DNA of 48,252 nucleotides. It comes from Botrimarina colliarenosi. GTDB lineage: Bacteria; Planctomycetota; Planctomycetia; Pirellulales; Lacipirellulaceae. The notes beneath the pieces were generated by a model, which made no database searches, was not told the origin of the DNA, and saw nothing but the letters and a program-made list of their open reading frames with translations. This document shows positions 27,530 through 36,516 of this stretch, in pieces (within the stretch, counting starts at the first letter, position 1; each line of letters begins with the position of its first letter). Location: the NCBI RefSeq assembly GCF_007859955.1, contig NZ_SJPR01000002.1:1-48252 (forward strand), in the 5' to 3' direction. The translations under genes were made by a program, and so were the position numbers.

Positions 27530-29935
27530 ATGAGTGAAGTAGCCGTTGTCGCCAGCCCCCCGCAAGGCGGCCGAACTCTCGAACGCTTTAGCTACGACGA
27601 CGCCATCGTGCGGATGTTTGTGGCCGCAACTTTGATTTGGGGTCTGGTCGGCTTCTCAGTCGGCATGCTCCTCGCCTTGCAGCTCCCGTTCCCAACGCTC
27701 AACGGCGGGATCGAGTGGATCACGTTCGGCCGATTGCGGCCGCTGCACACCAACGCCGTGATCTTTGCGTTCGCCGGCAACGGCATCTTCGCGGCGATCT
27801 ATTACTCGACCCAGCGCTTGTGTAAAGCGCGGATGTTCAACGACACGCTCAGCCGGCTGCACTTCTGGGGCTGGCAAGCGATCATCGTCTCGGCGGCGCT
27901 GACGCTGCCCTTCGGCATCACGCAGAGCAAAGAGTACGCCGAACTCGAGTGGCCGATCGATATCGCGATCGCGGTCGTCTGGGCCGGGTTCTTTGGCGTC
28001 AACTTTTTTATGACGCTCGTTAAGCGCCGCGAACGGCATATGTACGTGGCCCTTTGGTTCTACATCGCGACGATCATAACGGTGGCGGTGCTGCACATCT
28101 TCAACAACCTGTGGGTGCCGATCCTCTCGCCGACGTTGATCAAGAGTTACCCGATCTACGCGGGCGTGCAGGACGCGATGATGCAGTGGTGGTACGGCCA
28201 CAACGCGGTCGCGTTCTTCTTGACGACGCCGTTCCTTGGCCTGATGTACTACTTCCTGCCGAAGGCGGCCGAGCGGCCGGTCTTTAGCTACCGGCTATCG
28301 ATCATCCACTTCTGGTCGCTGGTCTTCATCTACATCTGGGCGGGCCCGCACCACCTGCACTACTCGGCCGTGCCGGAGTGGGCGCAGACGCTGGGCATGG
28401 TCTTCTCGCTGATGCTGTGGATGCCCAGCTGGGGCGGCATGATCAACGGACTGCTGACGCTGCGGGGCGCCTGGCACAAGGTCACGACCGACCCGGTGCT
28501 GAAGTTCTTCGTCGTCGGCATCACGTTCTATGGCATGAGCACTTTCGAGGGACCCTTGCTCTCGATCAAGGCCGTCAACGCGTTGAGCCACTACACCGAC
28601 TGGACCATCGCGCACGTCCATGCCGGCGCCTTGGGCTGGAACGGCTTTATGGTCTTTGGCATGTGCTACTGGCTGGCCCCTCGGATCTTCCAGACGAAGC
28701 TCTACAGCACGGCCCTGGCGGAGACGCACTTCTGGATCGCCACGATCGGCATCCTCGTCTACGTGGTGCCGCTCTACGTCGCGGGGATCCTGCAGGGACT
28801 GATGTGGGGCACGATGACGCCCACCGGACAGCTCGCGTACCCCGATTTCGTCGAAACGACCCAAGCGATCATCCCGATGTACTACCTCCGCGCTATCGGC
28901 GGGAGCCTTTACATCGTCGCCGCCATGATCGGTTGCTTCAACTTCTACAAGACCTGGCAGTCGCGCCCGGCTGTCTACGACGTGCCGGTCTACGAGGCGC
29001 CCGCTCTGAAGGACGTGGCGATCGTCGAGGAGTCGGCGCCAGAATCGACACTGACCGGGGTCACCGACACGGGCATGGCGCTCGACGTCTTCTCGAAGAT
29101 GTGGTGGCACCGGGCGTGGGAGCGGATGCCAATCAAGTTCACCGTGCTGACGACGATCGCCGTTGCGAGCGCGTCGCTGCTGGAGTTGGTGCCGACCTTC
29201 GTGATCCGCTCGAACGTCTCGACGATCTCTACGGTGACGCCCTACACACCCCTCGAACTGGCCGGACGTGACCTGTTCGTCAGCGAGGGGTGCTACAACT
29301 GCCACTCGCAGATGATCCGCCCGACCGTCGCCGAGACCAAGCGGTACGGCGAGTTCAGCAAGGCGGGTGAGAGCGTCTACGACCACCCGTTCCAGTGGGG
29401 GTCGCGGCGGATCGGTCCGGACTTGGCGCGCGAGGGGGGCAAACAGAGCCATCAGTGGCACGTCCTCCACTTCCGCAATCCGAGCGACCTCAACCAGGGC
29501 TCGATCATGCCCGCCTACCCGTGGCTGATGCGGAAGGAGCTCGACTTCGAGTCGGTGCCGCTCCGGATCGCCGCGATGCAGACGCTCGGCGTCCCGTACC
29601 CGCAGTACGAGGGCCTCGCCCGCGATCAAGCGAAGGCCGACGCCGAGAAGCAAGCGGCCGAGATCGCCGCGGCCTTTGTCGAGCAGAACGGCGGGCAGCC
29701 TTATGTCGACTTGAAGGGCCGGCAATACGACCTCGCCGACAAGCAGGTGGTCGCCCTCGTGGCGTTCCTGCAACGGGTCGGCACGGACCTCTTTAAGAAC
29801 CCCGACGCCTCGGTCGAAGAGGGGGCCGACCCCGCAGCGGCGCCACCAGTGGACATCGTGACCCCCCATCCCGAGACCGAAGCCGATGTCGCTCCCGAGC
29901 GGACGGCGATGGCTCCTACCGGAGACCAATCATGA
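27530..29935 (+). CDS. ccoNO: cbb3-type cytochrome c oxidase, fused subunits I and II (CcoNO)
   Basis: The terminal oxidase core, 801 residues from the ATG at 27530 (TTG two codons earlier is possible). The CcoN part (about 1-490) has the membrane helices and metal ligands of the haem-copper oxidase: LRPLHTNAVIFAF (low-spin haem His), QWWYGHNAVAFF (CuB His), FIYIWAGPHHLHYS (cross-linked Tyr and the CuB His pair) and IAHVHAGALGWNGF (haem His pair). After a linker of about 50 residues, the CcoO part anchors through one helix and carries a single c-haem site CYNCH (588-592) with a downstream Met (SIMPAYPW). In proteobacteria these are separate proteins; the fusion is found in planctomycetes and some other phyla. 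It reduces oxygen at high affinity and pumps protons. Its stop overlaps the ccoQ start (ATGA). Confidence 0.95.
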   Translation: MSEVAVVASPPQGGRTLERFSYDDAIVRMFVAATLIWGLVGFSVGMLLALQLPFPTLNGGIEWITFGRLRPLHTNAVIFAFAGNGIFAAIYYSTQRLCKARMFNDTLSRLHFWGWQAIIVSAALTLPFGITQSKEYAELEWPIDIAIAVVWAGFFGVNFFMTLVKRRERHMYVALWFYIATIITVAVLHIFNNLWVPILSPTLIKSYPIYAGVQDAMMQWWYGHNAVAFFLTTPFLGLMYYFLPKAAERPVFSYRLSIIHFWSLVFIYIWAGPHHLHYSAVPEWAQTLGMVFSLMLWMPSWGGMINGLLTLRGAWHKVTTDPVLKFFVVGITFYGMSTFEGPLLSIKAVNALSHYTDWTIAHVHAGALGWNGFMVFGMCYWLAPRIFQTKLYSTALAETHFWIATIGILVYVVPLYVAGILQGLMWGTMTPTGQLAYPDFVETTQAIIPMYYLRAIGGSLYIVAAMIGCFNFYKTWQSRPAVYDVPVYEAPALKDVAIVEESAPESTLTGVTDTGMALDVFSKMWWHRAWERMPIKFTVLTTIAVASASLLELVPTFVIRSNVSTISTVTPYTPLELAGRDLFVSEGCYNCHSQMIRPTVAETKRYGEFSKAGESVYDHPFQWGSRRIGPDLAREGGKQSHQWHVLHFRNPSDLNQGSIMPAYPWLMRKELDFESVPLRIAAMQTLGVPYPQYEGLARDQAKADAEKQAAEIAAAFVEQNGGQPYVDLKGRQYDLADKQVVALVAFLQRVGTDLFKNPDASVEEGADPAAAPPVDIVTPHPETEADVAPERTAMAPTGDQS

Positions 29936-30294
29936 TCAAGCAAGCGATATCGGCCGCGGGCCTCGAAGTGCTGGCCGTCGGCGGATTGCTGATGTTCGTC
30001 GCCGTCTTCGCCGGCGTGACGTGGTGGGTGCTGAGCCGCAGCCGGAAGGAGATCGATAAGTGGTCGTCGCTGCCGTTGGCGGAGGGAGTCGACCCGGTCG
30101 ATCCGCGGCTGCCAGTTGTTGAGAAGCCGAGCAATCCGAGCGTCGACGCCTTGCCCGTTGTCGGTCCGCCAGACGAAGTCTCTCACCGGCACGGCGAGGG
30201 GGGCTGCGGCAAGTGCGAGAATTGCCAGTGCGGCGCCGATTCGCCGACGTCGGTCACCACGCCGACATCGATCACCACGTTGGCCGTCAACTGA
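29932..30294 (+). CDS. ccoQ: CcoQ-like small membrane subunit with Cys/His-rich tail
   Basis: A 120-residue protein with one membrane helix (about 11-34, LEVLAVGGLLMFVAVFAGVTWWVL) followed by a basic segment, as in CcoQ, the small stabilising subunit of cbb3 oxidase. The start overlaps the ccoNO stop by four bases. Unusually, the tail continues to HRHGEGGCGKCENCQCG (H85, H87, C92, C95, C98, C100), a CxxCxxCxC cluster like those that bind copper or zinc in metallothioneins, then a Thr-rich end. Typical CcoQ proteins are only 50-70 residues, so the tail is an addition. Copper delivery or buffering for oxidase assembly is an inference. Side of the membrane is not certain from sequence. Confidence 0.75.
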   Translation: MIKQAISAAGLEVLAVGGLLMFVAVFAGVTWWVLSRSRKEIDKWSSLPLAEGVDPVDPRLPVVEKPSNPSVDALPVVGPPDEVSHRHGEGGCGKCENCQCGADSPTSVTTPTSITTLAVN

Positions 30295-30363
30295 AATCCA
30301 AGCCAACCGGCTACGTTCAAGAATACACGCCGACCCGCTTCAAAAAACGCTTCCGAGAACCCG

Positions 30364-31005
30364 ATGTCCGAGCAATCGAATCCCCCCGCTGAAGGCGACG
30401 AACCGACGACGCTCCACAGTTATGACGGCATCCAGGAATACGACAACCCCACGCCGAGGTGGTGGGACCTGATCTTCGTCGCGACCATCGTCTTCGCGCC
30501 GGTTTACGTGATCTACTTTCACGCCCCGAATCAGGGCCGCACCCTCGCGGGGCAGTACGAGGCCGACCTCGCCGAAAACATGCGGTTGCAGTTCGGCGAG
30601 ATCGGCGACCTGACGCCCGACGAGCCGACGATCCTCAAGTACATGGGTGAGGAGCAATGGCTGAAGGTTGGCGAGTCGACCTTCAAGGCGAACTGTGTCT
30701 CGTGCCACGGACGCGACGCCGAGGGGGTCAGCGGGCCGAACCTGACCGACGACTACTACATCAATGTTAAGCAGATCGCCGACATCGCCAAGGTCGTTAG
30801 CGGCGGCGCCAAGAACGGCGCGATGCCCGCGTGGGCGAACCGCTTGCACCCCAACGAGATCGTTCTGGTGTCGGCCTACGTGGCCTCACTCCGCGGGGAG
30901 AACCTGCCGAGCAAGTACGCCGGTGACAAGGGCAAGGAGATCGCTCCCTGGCCTTCAGTCCCGTCTCAGGGCGAGCAGACGGACGGCAGCCCCGCTGCTC
31001 AATAG
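30364..31005 (+). CDS. ccoP: cbb3 oxidase subunit III (CcoP) with a single haem c
   Basis: A 213-residue membrane-anchored cytochrome c. The N-terminal FixP-type segment (DGIQEYDNPTPRWWDLIFV, about 20-50) with its helix is well kept and docks the subunit to the oxidase. One c-type haem site is present, CVSCH (C111, C114, H115), with a candidate Met ligand in GAMPAW (about 159-164). Canonical CcoP has two haem domains and about 300 residues; here only one is present, so the electron path from soluble cytochrome c is shorter. It is 69 bases after ccoQ and 33 before ccoG. Confidence 0.92.
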   Translation: MSEQSNPPAEGDEPTTLHSYDGIQEYDNPTPRWWDLIFVATIVFAPVYVIYFHAPNQGRTLAGQYEADLAENMRLQFGEIGDLTPDEPTILKYMGEEQWLKVGESTFKANCVSCHGRDAEGVSGPNLTDDYYINVKQIADIAKVVSGGAKNGAMPAWANRLHPNEIVLVSAYVASLRGENLPSKYAGDKGKEIAPWPSVPSQGEQTDGSPAAQ

Positions 31006-31038
31006 GCGGCCTACGTCGCCTTACGGCGTCACCAAATA

Positions 31039-32469
31039 ATGGACGATTCGAATCAACTCCCGGTGCTCCAAGCCGAAGGACGCGTGCTCTCGACCTTGGA
31101 GAGTGACGGTCGGCGGCGTTGGCTCTACCCCAAGCTTTCGACGGGGCGGTTCTGGTCCCGCCGCCGGGTGGTCGCCTACAGCTTGATCGCCGTCTACACG
31201 TTGCTGCCGTTCATCAAGATCGGCGGGCGTCCCGCGATCCAGCTCGACATTTGGAACGGCCGGTTCTCGCTGCTCGGCTTGCAATTCCGCCCGACCGATC
31301 TCGAGCTCCTCGCCGTCTTCGGGCTGATGGTGGGACTGACGATCTTCTTCTTGACCGCCATCTTGGGTCGCGTCTGGTGCGGTTGGGCGTGCCCGCAGAC
31401 GGTCTATCTGGAGTTTGTTTTCCGCCCGATCGAGCGGCTCTTCATGGGGACCGCCGGCAAAGGGGGCAAGCCAAAGCAGCAGGTCGCCGGCTGGCGCACC
31501 GCCGCGATGTACTTGGCGTTCTTCCTGATCTGCCTGCACTTGGCGAACACGTTCTTGTCGTACTTCGTCGGCGTCGCGGCGATGAACGAGTGGATCTGGT
31601 CCCAACCCCCCTGGCGCCATCCCGGCGCGTTCTTGCTGGTGATGCTGGTGACGGGGTTGATGCTATTCGACTTCTGCTACTGGCGCGAGCAGCTCTGTAT
31701 TATTGGGTGTCCGTACGGCCGTTTCCAATCGGTGTTGCTCGACCGGTCGAGCCTCGTTGTCGGCTACGACAAGAACCGAGGAGAGCCGCGCGGCCACGGC
31801 CGTGACCGCGCGGAGAAGGGCCTCGGCTCCTGCGTCGATTGCGGCATGTGCGTCGATGTCTGCCCGACCGGCATCGACATCCGCGACGGCCTGCAGCTGG
31901 AGTGCGTCAACTGCACTCAGTGTATCGACGCCTGTGACAGCGTCATGGACCGTATCAAACAGCCACGCGGACTGATCCGTTACAGCTCGCAGTTGGCGTT
32001 GGAGGGCAAGCCGACACGCATCGTCCGGCCGCGGGTGCTGATCTACTCGGGAGTTATCGTGCTGTTGGCCGGGGTCTTCGTCGCCTTGCTAGTGGGCCGG
32101 AAAGGATTCGACGTGACGCTGCTCCGCGGGATGGGCCGGCCGTTCGTCGTCACCGCGTCGGGCGACGTCGAGAATATTGTCCGCGTCAAGCTCGTCAACC
32201 GTGTCGACGAGGAGCGGACCTATCGGATCGAGGCGGTCGCTCCCGCATCGCTCCGTCTCGACGGTGGCGCTGAGCTTCGGATCGCGTCGGGTGAAACGGT
32301 CACCGAGCCGGTCCACCTCTTGGCGCCTCCCGAGGCCTTCGTCCATCGCGGCGGCACGTTCGAAGCGACGCTCCGCTTCACCGACAGCGGCGGAGAAACC
32401 ATCGAACGCTCTTACAACCTGTTCGGCCCGGCGACGTCGGTGACGAAGCCCTTGGAGGCTGTCCAATGA
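31039..32469 (+). CDS. ccoG: Cytochrome c oxidase accessory protein CcoG (FixG)
   Basis: A 476-residue membrane ferredoxin-like protein needed for cbb3 oxidase copper loading; in other bacteria CcoG reduces Cu(II) to Cu(I). Several membrane helices lie in the first 215 residues, including the conserved FFLTAILGRVWCGWACPQTV. Two 4Fe-4S clusters are clear: CVDCGMCVDVCP (C265, C268, C271, C275) and CVNCTQCIDACD (C289, C292, C295, C299). A final helix (about 333-353) is followed by an immunoglobulin-like domain as in FixG. The stop overlaps the next start (ATGA). Confidence 0.95.
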   Translation: MDDSNQLPVLQAEGRVLSTLESDGRRRWLYPKLSTGRFWSRRRVVAYSLIAVYTLLPFIKIGGRPAIQLDIWNGRFSLLGLQFRPTDLELLAVFGLMVGLTIFFLTAILGRVWCGWACPQTVYLEFVFRPIERLFMGTAGKGGKPKQQVAGWRTAAMYLAFFLICLHLANTFLSYFVGVAAMNEWIWSQPPWRHPGAFLLVMLVTGLMLFDFCYWREQLCIIGCPYGRFQSVLLDRSSLVVGYDKNRGEPRGHGRDRAEKGLGSCVDCGMCVDVCPTGIDIRDGLQLECVNCTQCIDACDSVMDRIKQPRGLIRYSSQLALEGKPTRIVRPRVLIYSGVIVLLAGVFVALLVGRKGFDVTLLRGMGRPFVVTASGDVENIVRVKLVNRVDEERTYRIEAVAPASLRLDGGAELRIASGETVTEPVHLLAPPEAFVHRGGTFEATLRFTDSGGETIERSYNLFGPATSVTKPLEAVQ

Positions 32470-33017
32470 TCGATCCTTCGCAATCATCGGTTTCCAGCAC
32501 AGGTACGGCGTGGTGGCGACGGTTGACGTGGCCAGCGGTTGTGGTCGTGCTCCTCAGCGGGCACGTCGTGATCATGATGGGAGCTTTGCTGCTCTCCTCA
32601 ACGCGGCTCCCCGGTGGATCGACGGCGCCATCGGGTTACGCCGCGGCGCTCGCGTGGGACGATTTGCAGGCTCTGCGCCGTGCGAGTGATCGGCTTGGCT
32701 GGTCGCTTGAGCTGACGCCGACCGATCGAACCGAACTGAACGGCGATCGCCACGTCGAGTTCACGCTGCGAGACGCCGAGGGTAATCCCGTCGACGGCGC
32801 CGACCTCTCGGTCACGCTCTATCACCTCAGCCGGCCGAGCGAGCCGATCGAGGCCACGCTCGCGGCTTCGGCCGCGGAGCCGGGTCGCTACGAAGCCGTG
32901 ATGCGGCTGCGTCGTGAGGGGGTGTGGCGCGTGCAGGCCGTTGCGACGCGCGGCGTCGAGCGCTTCCTCGTCGACGCCGACCTCTGGGTTCGCCCGTCGA
33001 AGGGGGGGTCGTCGTGA
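32466..33017 (+). CDS. ccoH: FixH/CcoH-like assembly protein
   Basis: A 183-residue protein with one N-terminal helix (WPAVVVVLLSGHVVIMMGALLL, about 23-44) and a beta-sandwich domain facing outward, with the FixH-like phrases HVEFTLRDAEGNPVDGADLSV and GRYEAVMRLRREGVWRV. CcoH is needed for stable assembly of the cbb3 complex. It overlaps ccoG at its start and the next gene at its stop (GTGA), so translation is probably coupled. Confidence 0.88.
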   Translation: MIDPSQSSVSSTGTAWWRRLTWPAVVVVLLSGHVVIMMGALLLSSTRLPGGSTAPSGYAAALAWDDLQALRRASDRLGWSLELTPTDRTELNGDRHVEFTLRDAEGNPVDGADLSVTLYHLSRPSEPIEATLAASAAEPGRYEAVMRLRREGVWRVQAVATRGVERFLVDADLWVRPSKGGSS

Positions 33018-33808
33018 CCGCGATTTTGGTAGCCGTCTTGTCGGCGAGCTTGCTCGGATCGTTGCACTGCGCCGGCATGTGCGGCCCGTTCTGCGGCGTC
33101 GCCGTCAGGGGAGGGCGTTCGCGCGGCGAGGCGATGGCATTGCACGCGGCTTACCACGGCGGTCGTCTGACGACCTATGTACTGGTGGGCGCCGCTGCCG
33201 GGGCGGCGGGGGCGATGCTCGACCTCGCTTCCCGGCTGGCCGGCCTTCAGCCGATCGCTCTGGCGTTGGCGGGAGGGGTCATGGTCCTCTTCGGCCTCTC
33301 CGAACTCGCCAGGCAGCGGCGCTGGACAGGACGTTTCGCCCGCTTCGGCCATTGGCGATTGCCAGCGGCTTGGACACGCCTTATGCAGCGAGGCCAGCGC
33401 TTCGCCGCCCGCCAGAGCGCGCTGCCCCGCGCGCTGACCATCGGGCTCCTTACCACCCTGCTGCCGTGCGGATGGCTCTACGCCTTCGTCGTCACCGCCG
33501 CCGGCTCGGGCAGCGCCGCAAGCGGCGCCGCGGTGATGGCCGCGTTCTGGGTCGGGACGTTGCCCGTGATGCTCTCGCTGGGCGTGGGGGTTCAGCGGCT
33601 GACGGGCGTGTTGGGCGACCGTTTGCCGATGGCGACAGCGGTCGCCCTGATCGGTGTCGGTCTCTTCACTCTCTCCGGTCGGTTGTCCCTGTCGGCCGAA
33701 TCGCTGGCCCAGCAGGTCGTCTCTGAGGCCGACGCCCGCCCTGACGCGACGCCCGACCCGACCACGCTGCCACCCTGTTGCCGGCCGCCGGCGGGGGCGA
33801 CGCCGTGA
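33014..33808 (+). CDS. TauE/SafE-like membrane protein of the cbb3 cluster
   Basis: A 264-residue inner-membrane protein with about six helices. I chose the GTG at 33014: it overlaps the ccoH stop, follows a run of seven G that can serve as ribosome site, and puts GSLHCAGMCGPFCG (C19, C23) in the first helix, the usual place for this family. Later helices include the conserved LLPCGWLYAF. Such UreH-like/SafE proteins often stand between ccoH and ccoI in cbb3 clusters and are thought to take part in copper handling or cytochrome maturation, though this is not settled. The tail has a CC pair (PPCCRPP). The stop overlaps the ccoI start (TGATG). Confidence 0.85.
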   Translation: MTAILVAVLSASLLGSLHCAGMCGPFCGVAVRGGRSRGEAMALHAAYHGGRLTTYVLVGAAAGAAGAMLDLASRLAGLQPIALALAGGVMVLFGLSELARQRRWTGRFARFGHWRLPAAWTRLMQRGQRFAARQSALPRALTIGLLTTLLPCGWLYAFVVTAAGSGSAASGAAVMAAFWVGTLPVMLSLGVGVQRLTGVLGDRLPMATAVALIGVGLFTLSGRLSLSAESLAQQVVSEADARPDATPDPTTLPPCCRPPAGATP

Positions 33809-36309
33809 TGTCCGCCGTCTCAACTCCGCTGAGAGTAGGCACTGTGGTCCGTTGCGATCACTGCGGTCTGCCCGTACCCGCCGCCCTGCAGAATCTAGCG
33901 GGGGCGCACCAATTCTGTTGCGGCGGGTGCGAGGTCGCTTTCGAAACGATCCGTGGGTGTGGTTTAGAAAACTACTACGCCGTCCGCGATCGCGTGGCGA
34001 CCGAGCGACACTCCGCCAAGGGCGCCGGCAAGCCCTACGCCGCCTACGACACCGACGCCTTCCTTAGTCGTCACACGACCGTCACCGACGGCGGTTACCA
34101 AGCAATTAACTTCCGCTTAGAAGGGGTGCATTGCGCCGCGTGTGTCTGGCTGGTCGAACGCCTCCCCTCGATCACCGGCGGGGTTGTTGACGCTAGGCTG
34201 TCGCTCGGCAACTCACGGGCGCGGATCGTCTGGGACCCCGAACAGACAACCCTCTCGGCGATTGCGACAACGCTCGACCGGCTCGGCTACGCTCCTCACC
34301 CGGCCCGCGACGCGTCTGCCCACCAAGCCCGCAACCGCACCGAACGGAGCCGGCTTACCAACATGGCGATCGCCGGCGCCCTGGCCGGCAACAATATGTT
34401 GATCGCCGTCGCGTTGTACGCGGGCGCCTTTGAAGGGATCGAGCCGCAATTCGCCCAACTGTTCCGTTGGCTCAGCCTGCTCATCGGATGTTTGTCGCTC
34501 GCCTGGCCCGGCAGGACGTTCTTCCGCTCGGCGTGGACCGCCTGCCGGAGCGGCGCCGCGAGCCTCGACCAGCCGATCGCGCTTGCCCTCGGCATCGGCG
34601 CGCTCGCGGGCTCGGTCAACGTCGTTCTCAAGCGGGGCGAGATCTATTTCGACTCATTGAGCGTCCTCGTCTTCCTCCTGCTCGTCGGGCGCTTCCTGCA
34701 GTCGCGCCAACAGCGGTGGGCCGAGGAAGCTGTCGGGCTAACGCTGTCGATGACGCCCGACACCTGCCGGGTGCTGCGTGAAGGTTCGCTCTGCGAGGAG
34801 TCGACCGAGAGCCTCGTCGTCGGCGACGAAGTCGAAGTCCGTCCCGGCGAGCTCCTTCCCGCCGACGGGACCGTCACCGCGGGCCAATCGTCGGTCGATC
34901 AAGGATTGCTCACCGGCGAGTCACGCCCGCTGCGTATCGGCGAAGGCACGGCGGTCTTTGCGGGTTCGCAGAACTTGTCGGCGACGCTTCGCGTGACGGT
35001 CAACGCCGTCGGTGATGCGACCCGAGTCGGCAAGCTCATCCGCTTGGTGGAGGACGGGCTCGCCGACAAGCCGCCGATTGTGCGCTTCGCCGACCAGGTA
35101 GGCGGCGTTTTTGTTGTTGTCGTCGCTCTGCTAGCCGCGGCGAACTTGGCGTGGTGGTCGATCACCACCGACTTGGGAGGGGCGATCGAGTCGACCGTCG
35201 CCCTGCTGATTGTCGCCTGCCCGTGCGCGTTGGGACTGGCGACGCCGCTGACAATGGCCGTCGCGATCGGCCGGGGTTCGCGGCGTGGCATACTCATCAA
35301 GAGCGCTGCGGTTCTCGAGAAGCTCGCCTCGGTCGACACCTCGCGGCCCGGCACGGCGTTCCTCGATAAGACCGGCACGCTCACCAACGGCAGGCACCGT
35401 GTCGAGGCCTACTTCGGCAGGACGGACCTCAAGGCATGGATCGCCGTCGTAGAGAGCCAATCGATCCACCCGATCGGGAAGGCCTTGCTGAGTGCGTTCG
35501 GCCCGATCGAACCGACCGACGCCTTGCTCGTTCGCGAACGCGTCGAACAGCATGGGTATGGCGTGCTCGGTGTGACCCCCGACGGCGACTTGCTGGTTGG
35601 CTCGCCGCGGTTCGCCAACGAACGCGGGGCGTTTGTCGATCGAGAAATGTCAGACGCCATCCGACGTGGTGGTGAGCGGGGCCACACGGTGGTGGTCGCC
35701 GCTTTGAACCAACGCGTTGTCACCGTGATTTGGTTGAGCGACGAGCTCCAGCCAGACGCCAAGGCCCATCTCGACCGCCTCCGCCGCGACGGGTGGAACG
35801 CCGAGATCCTCTCGGGCGATAGTCGCGACGCGGTCCAGGCGGTCGCCGCACGCTTGGGCTTCGGGTCGGCCGCGATCGACTCGATGGCGCCCGAGCAAAA
35901 GCTCGCCAAGGTCCGTGCGGCTGTCGCCGCGGGCGGCGCGAGCGTCATGATGGTCGGCGATGGCATCAACGACGCCGCCGCTCTGGCGGCCGCCGACGTG
36001 GGCGTCGCGGTCCACGGCGGCGCCGAAGCCTCGCTCGCCGCTGCCGACGTCTACCTGACAGAGCCGGGCATCGGCAAGCTCGTCGACCTCGTCGAGTTGG
36101 CTCGCAGCACGATGCGGGTGACGCGTCGCAACCTAGTAATCTCGCTCGGCTACAACACCATCGCGGTTGTGTTAGCGGCCGCGGGTTGGATCACTCCCCT
36201 TGCCGCGGCGCTACTCATGCCGCTGAGCTCGCTCACGGTCTTAACGTCGGCGGTCGTGTTTGAGAGCGGCAACCGTGAGCCCCTCCAACCGCCACGGCGG
36301 GAGGCATAG
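33808..36309 (+). CDS. ccoI: Copper-translocating P1B-type ATPase CcoI
   Basis: An 833-residue metal pump that supplies copper for the cbb3 binuclear centre. The N-terminus has a Cys-rich metal-binding region (C16, C19, C37, C38, C41), then an HMA domain with HCAAC (C109, C112). The membrane and catalytic parts show LLTGES, the CPC metal site (C471-P-C473), DKTGT with the phosphorylated D520, SIHPIGKALL and GDGINDAAAL. The ATG at 33808 overlaps the preceding stop; an in-frame ATG at 33778 would add 10 residues inside the neighbouring gene. The stop TAG is followed immediately by the ccoS ATG. CcoI-type pumps export copper slowly for assembly rather than detoxification; the cluster position supports that role. 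Confidence 0.95.
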   Translation: MSAVSTPLRVGTVVRCDHCGLPVPAALQNLAGAHQFCCGGCEVAFETIRGCGLENYYAVRDRVATERHSAKGAGKPYAAYDTDAFLSRHTTVTDGGYQAINFRLEGVHCAACVWLVERLPSITGGVVDARLSLGNSRARIVWDPEQTTLSAIATTLDRLGYAPHPARDASAHQARNRTERSRLTNMAIAGALAGNNMLIAVALYAGAFEGIEPQFAQLFRWLSLLIGCLSLAWPGRTFFRSAWTACRSGAASLDQPIALALGIGALAGSVNVVLKRGEIYFDSLSVLVFLLLVGRFLQSRQQRWAEEAVGLTLSMTPDTCRVLREGSLCEESTESLVVGDEVEVRPGELLPADGTVTAGQSSVDQGLLTGESRPLRIGEGTAVFAGSQNLSATLRVTVNAVGDATRVGKLIRLVEDGLADKPPIVRFADQVGGVFVVVVALLAAANLAWWSITTDLGGAIESTVALLIVACPCALGLATPLTMAVAIGRGSRRGILIKSAAVLEKLASVDTSRPGTAFLDKTGTLTNGRHRVEAYFGRTDLKAWIAVVESQSIHPIGKALLSAFGPIEPTDALLVRERVEQHGYGVLGVTPDGDLLVGSPRFANERGAFVDREMSDAIRRGGERGHTVVVAALNQRVVTVIWLSDELQPDAKAHLDRLRRDGWNAEILSGDSRDAVQAVAARLGFGSAAIDSMAPEQKLAKVRAAVAAGGASVMMVGDGINDAAALAAADVGVAVHGGAEASLAAADVYLTEPGIGKLVDLVELARSTMRVTRRNLVISLGYNTIAVVLAAAGWITPLAAALLMPLSSLTVLTSAVVFESGNREPLQPPRREA

Positions 36310-36477
36310 ATGTCCGTTGTCTTTGTCATGGCGCCGGTCGCACTGCTGCTCGCCGCCACCGCGGTCGCGGCGTTCATCTGGGCGACCCGCGACGGACAGT
36401 TCGACGACACCGAAACGCCGGCCCATCGGATGCTATTCGACGAAGTCGACAAGCAAGGGCAACCCCCAAAGCCTTAA
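36310..36477 (+). CDS. ccoS: cbb3 oxidase assembly protein CcoS (55 aa)
   Basis: A small membrane protein starting MSVVFVMAPVALLLAATAVA, with one helix followed by AFIWATRDGQFDDTETPAHRM, the recognisable CcoS/FixS motif in which an F-W-A..G-QF-DD-x-E/T stretch follows the helix. CcoS is needed for cofactor insertion into CcoN. The ATG follows directly after the ccoI stop, with no gap, as in many cbb3 clusters. It is the last gene of the operon. Confidence 0.9.
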   Translation: MSVVFVMAPVALLLAATAVAAFIWATRDGQFDDTETPAHRMLFDEVDKQGQPPKP

Positions 36478-36493
36478 TTCAAAAGGCCGGCCA

Positions 36494-36513
36494 GCGCCCC
36501 CCGCAGGGGGCGC
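36494..36513 (+). terminator. GC-rich hairpin after ccoS
   Basis: Perfect 8-bp arms GCGCCCCC and GGGGGCGC around a CGCA loop, 17 bases after the ccoS stop. No T run follows directly. It probably helps end or protect the cbb3 operon transcript. Confidence 0.5.
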
Positions 36514-36516
36514 CGA

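Noticed and set aside
28295..29929. A 544-codon minus-strand frame opposite ccoNO, and similar long frames at 12194-13219, 22040-23413 and 6819-7973.
   Set aside because: They mirror well-supported genes, are rich in Arg/Asp/Val as expected from the antisense of high-GC codons, and have no motifs.
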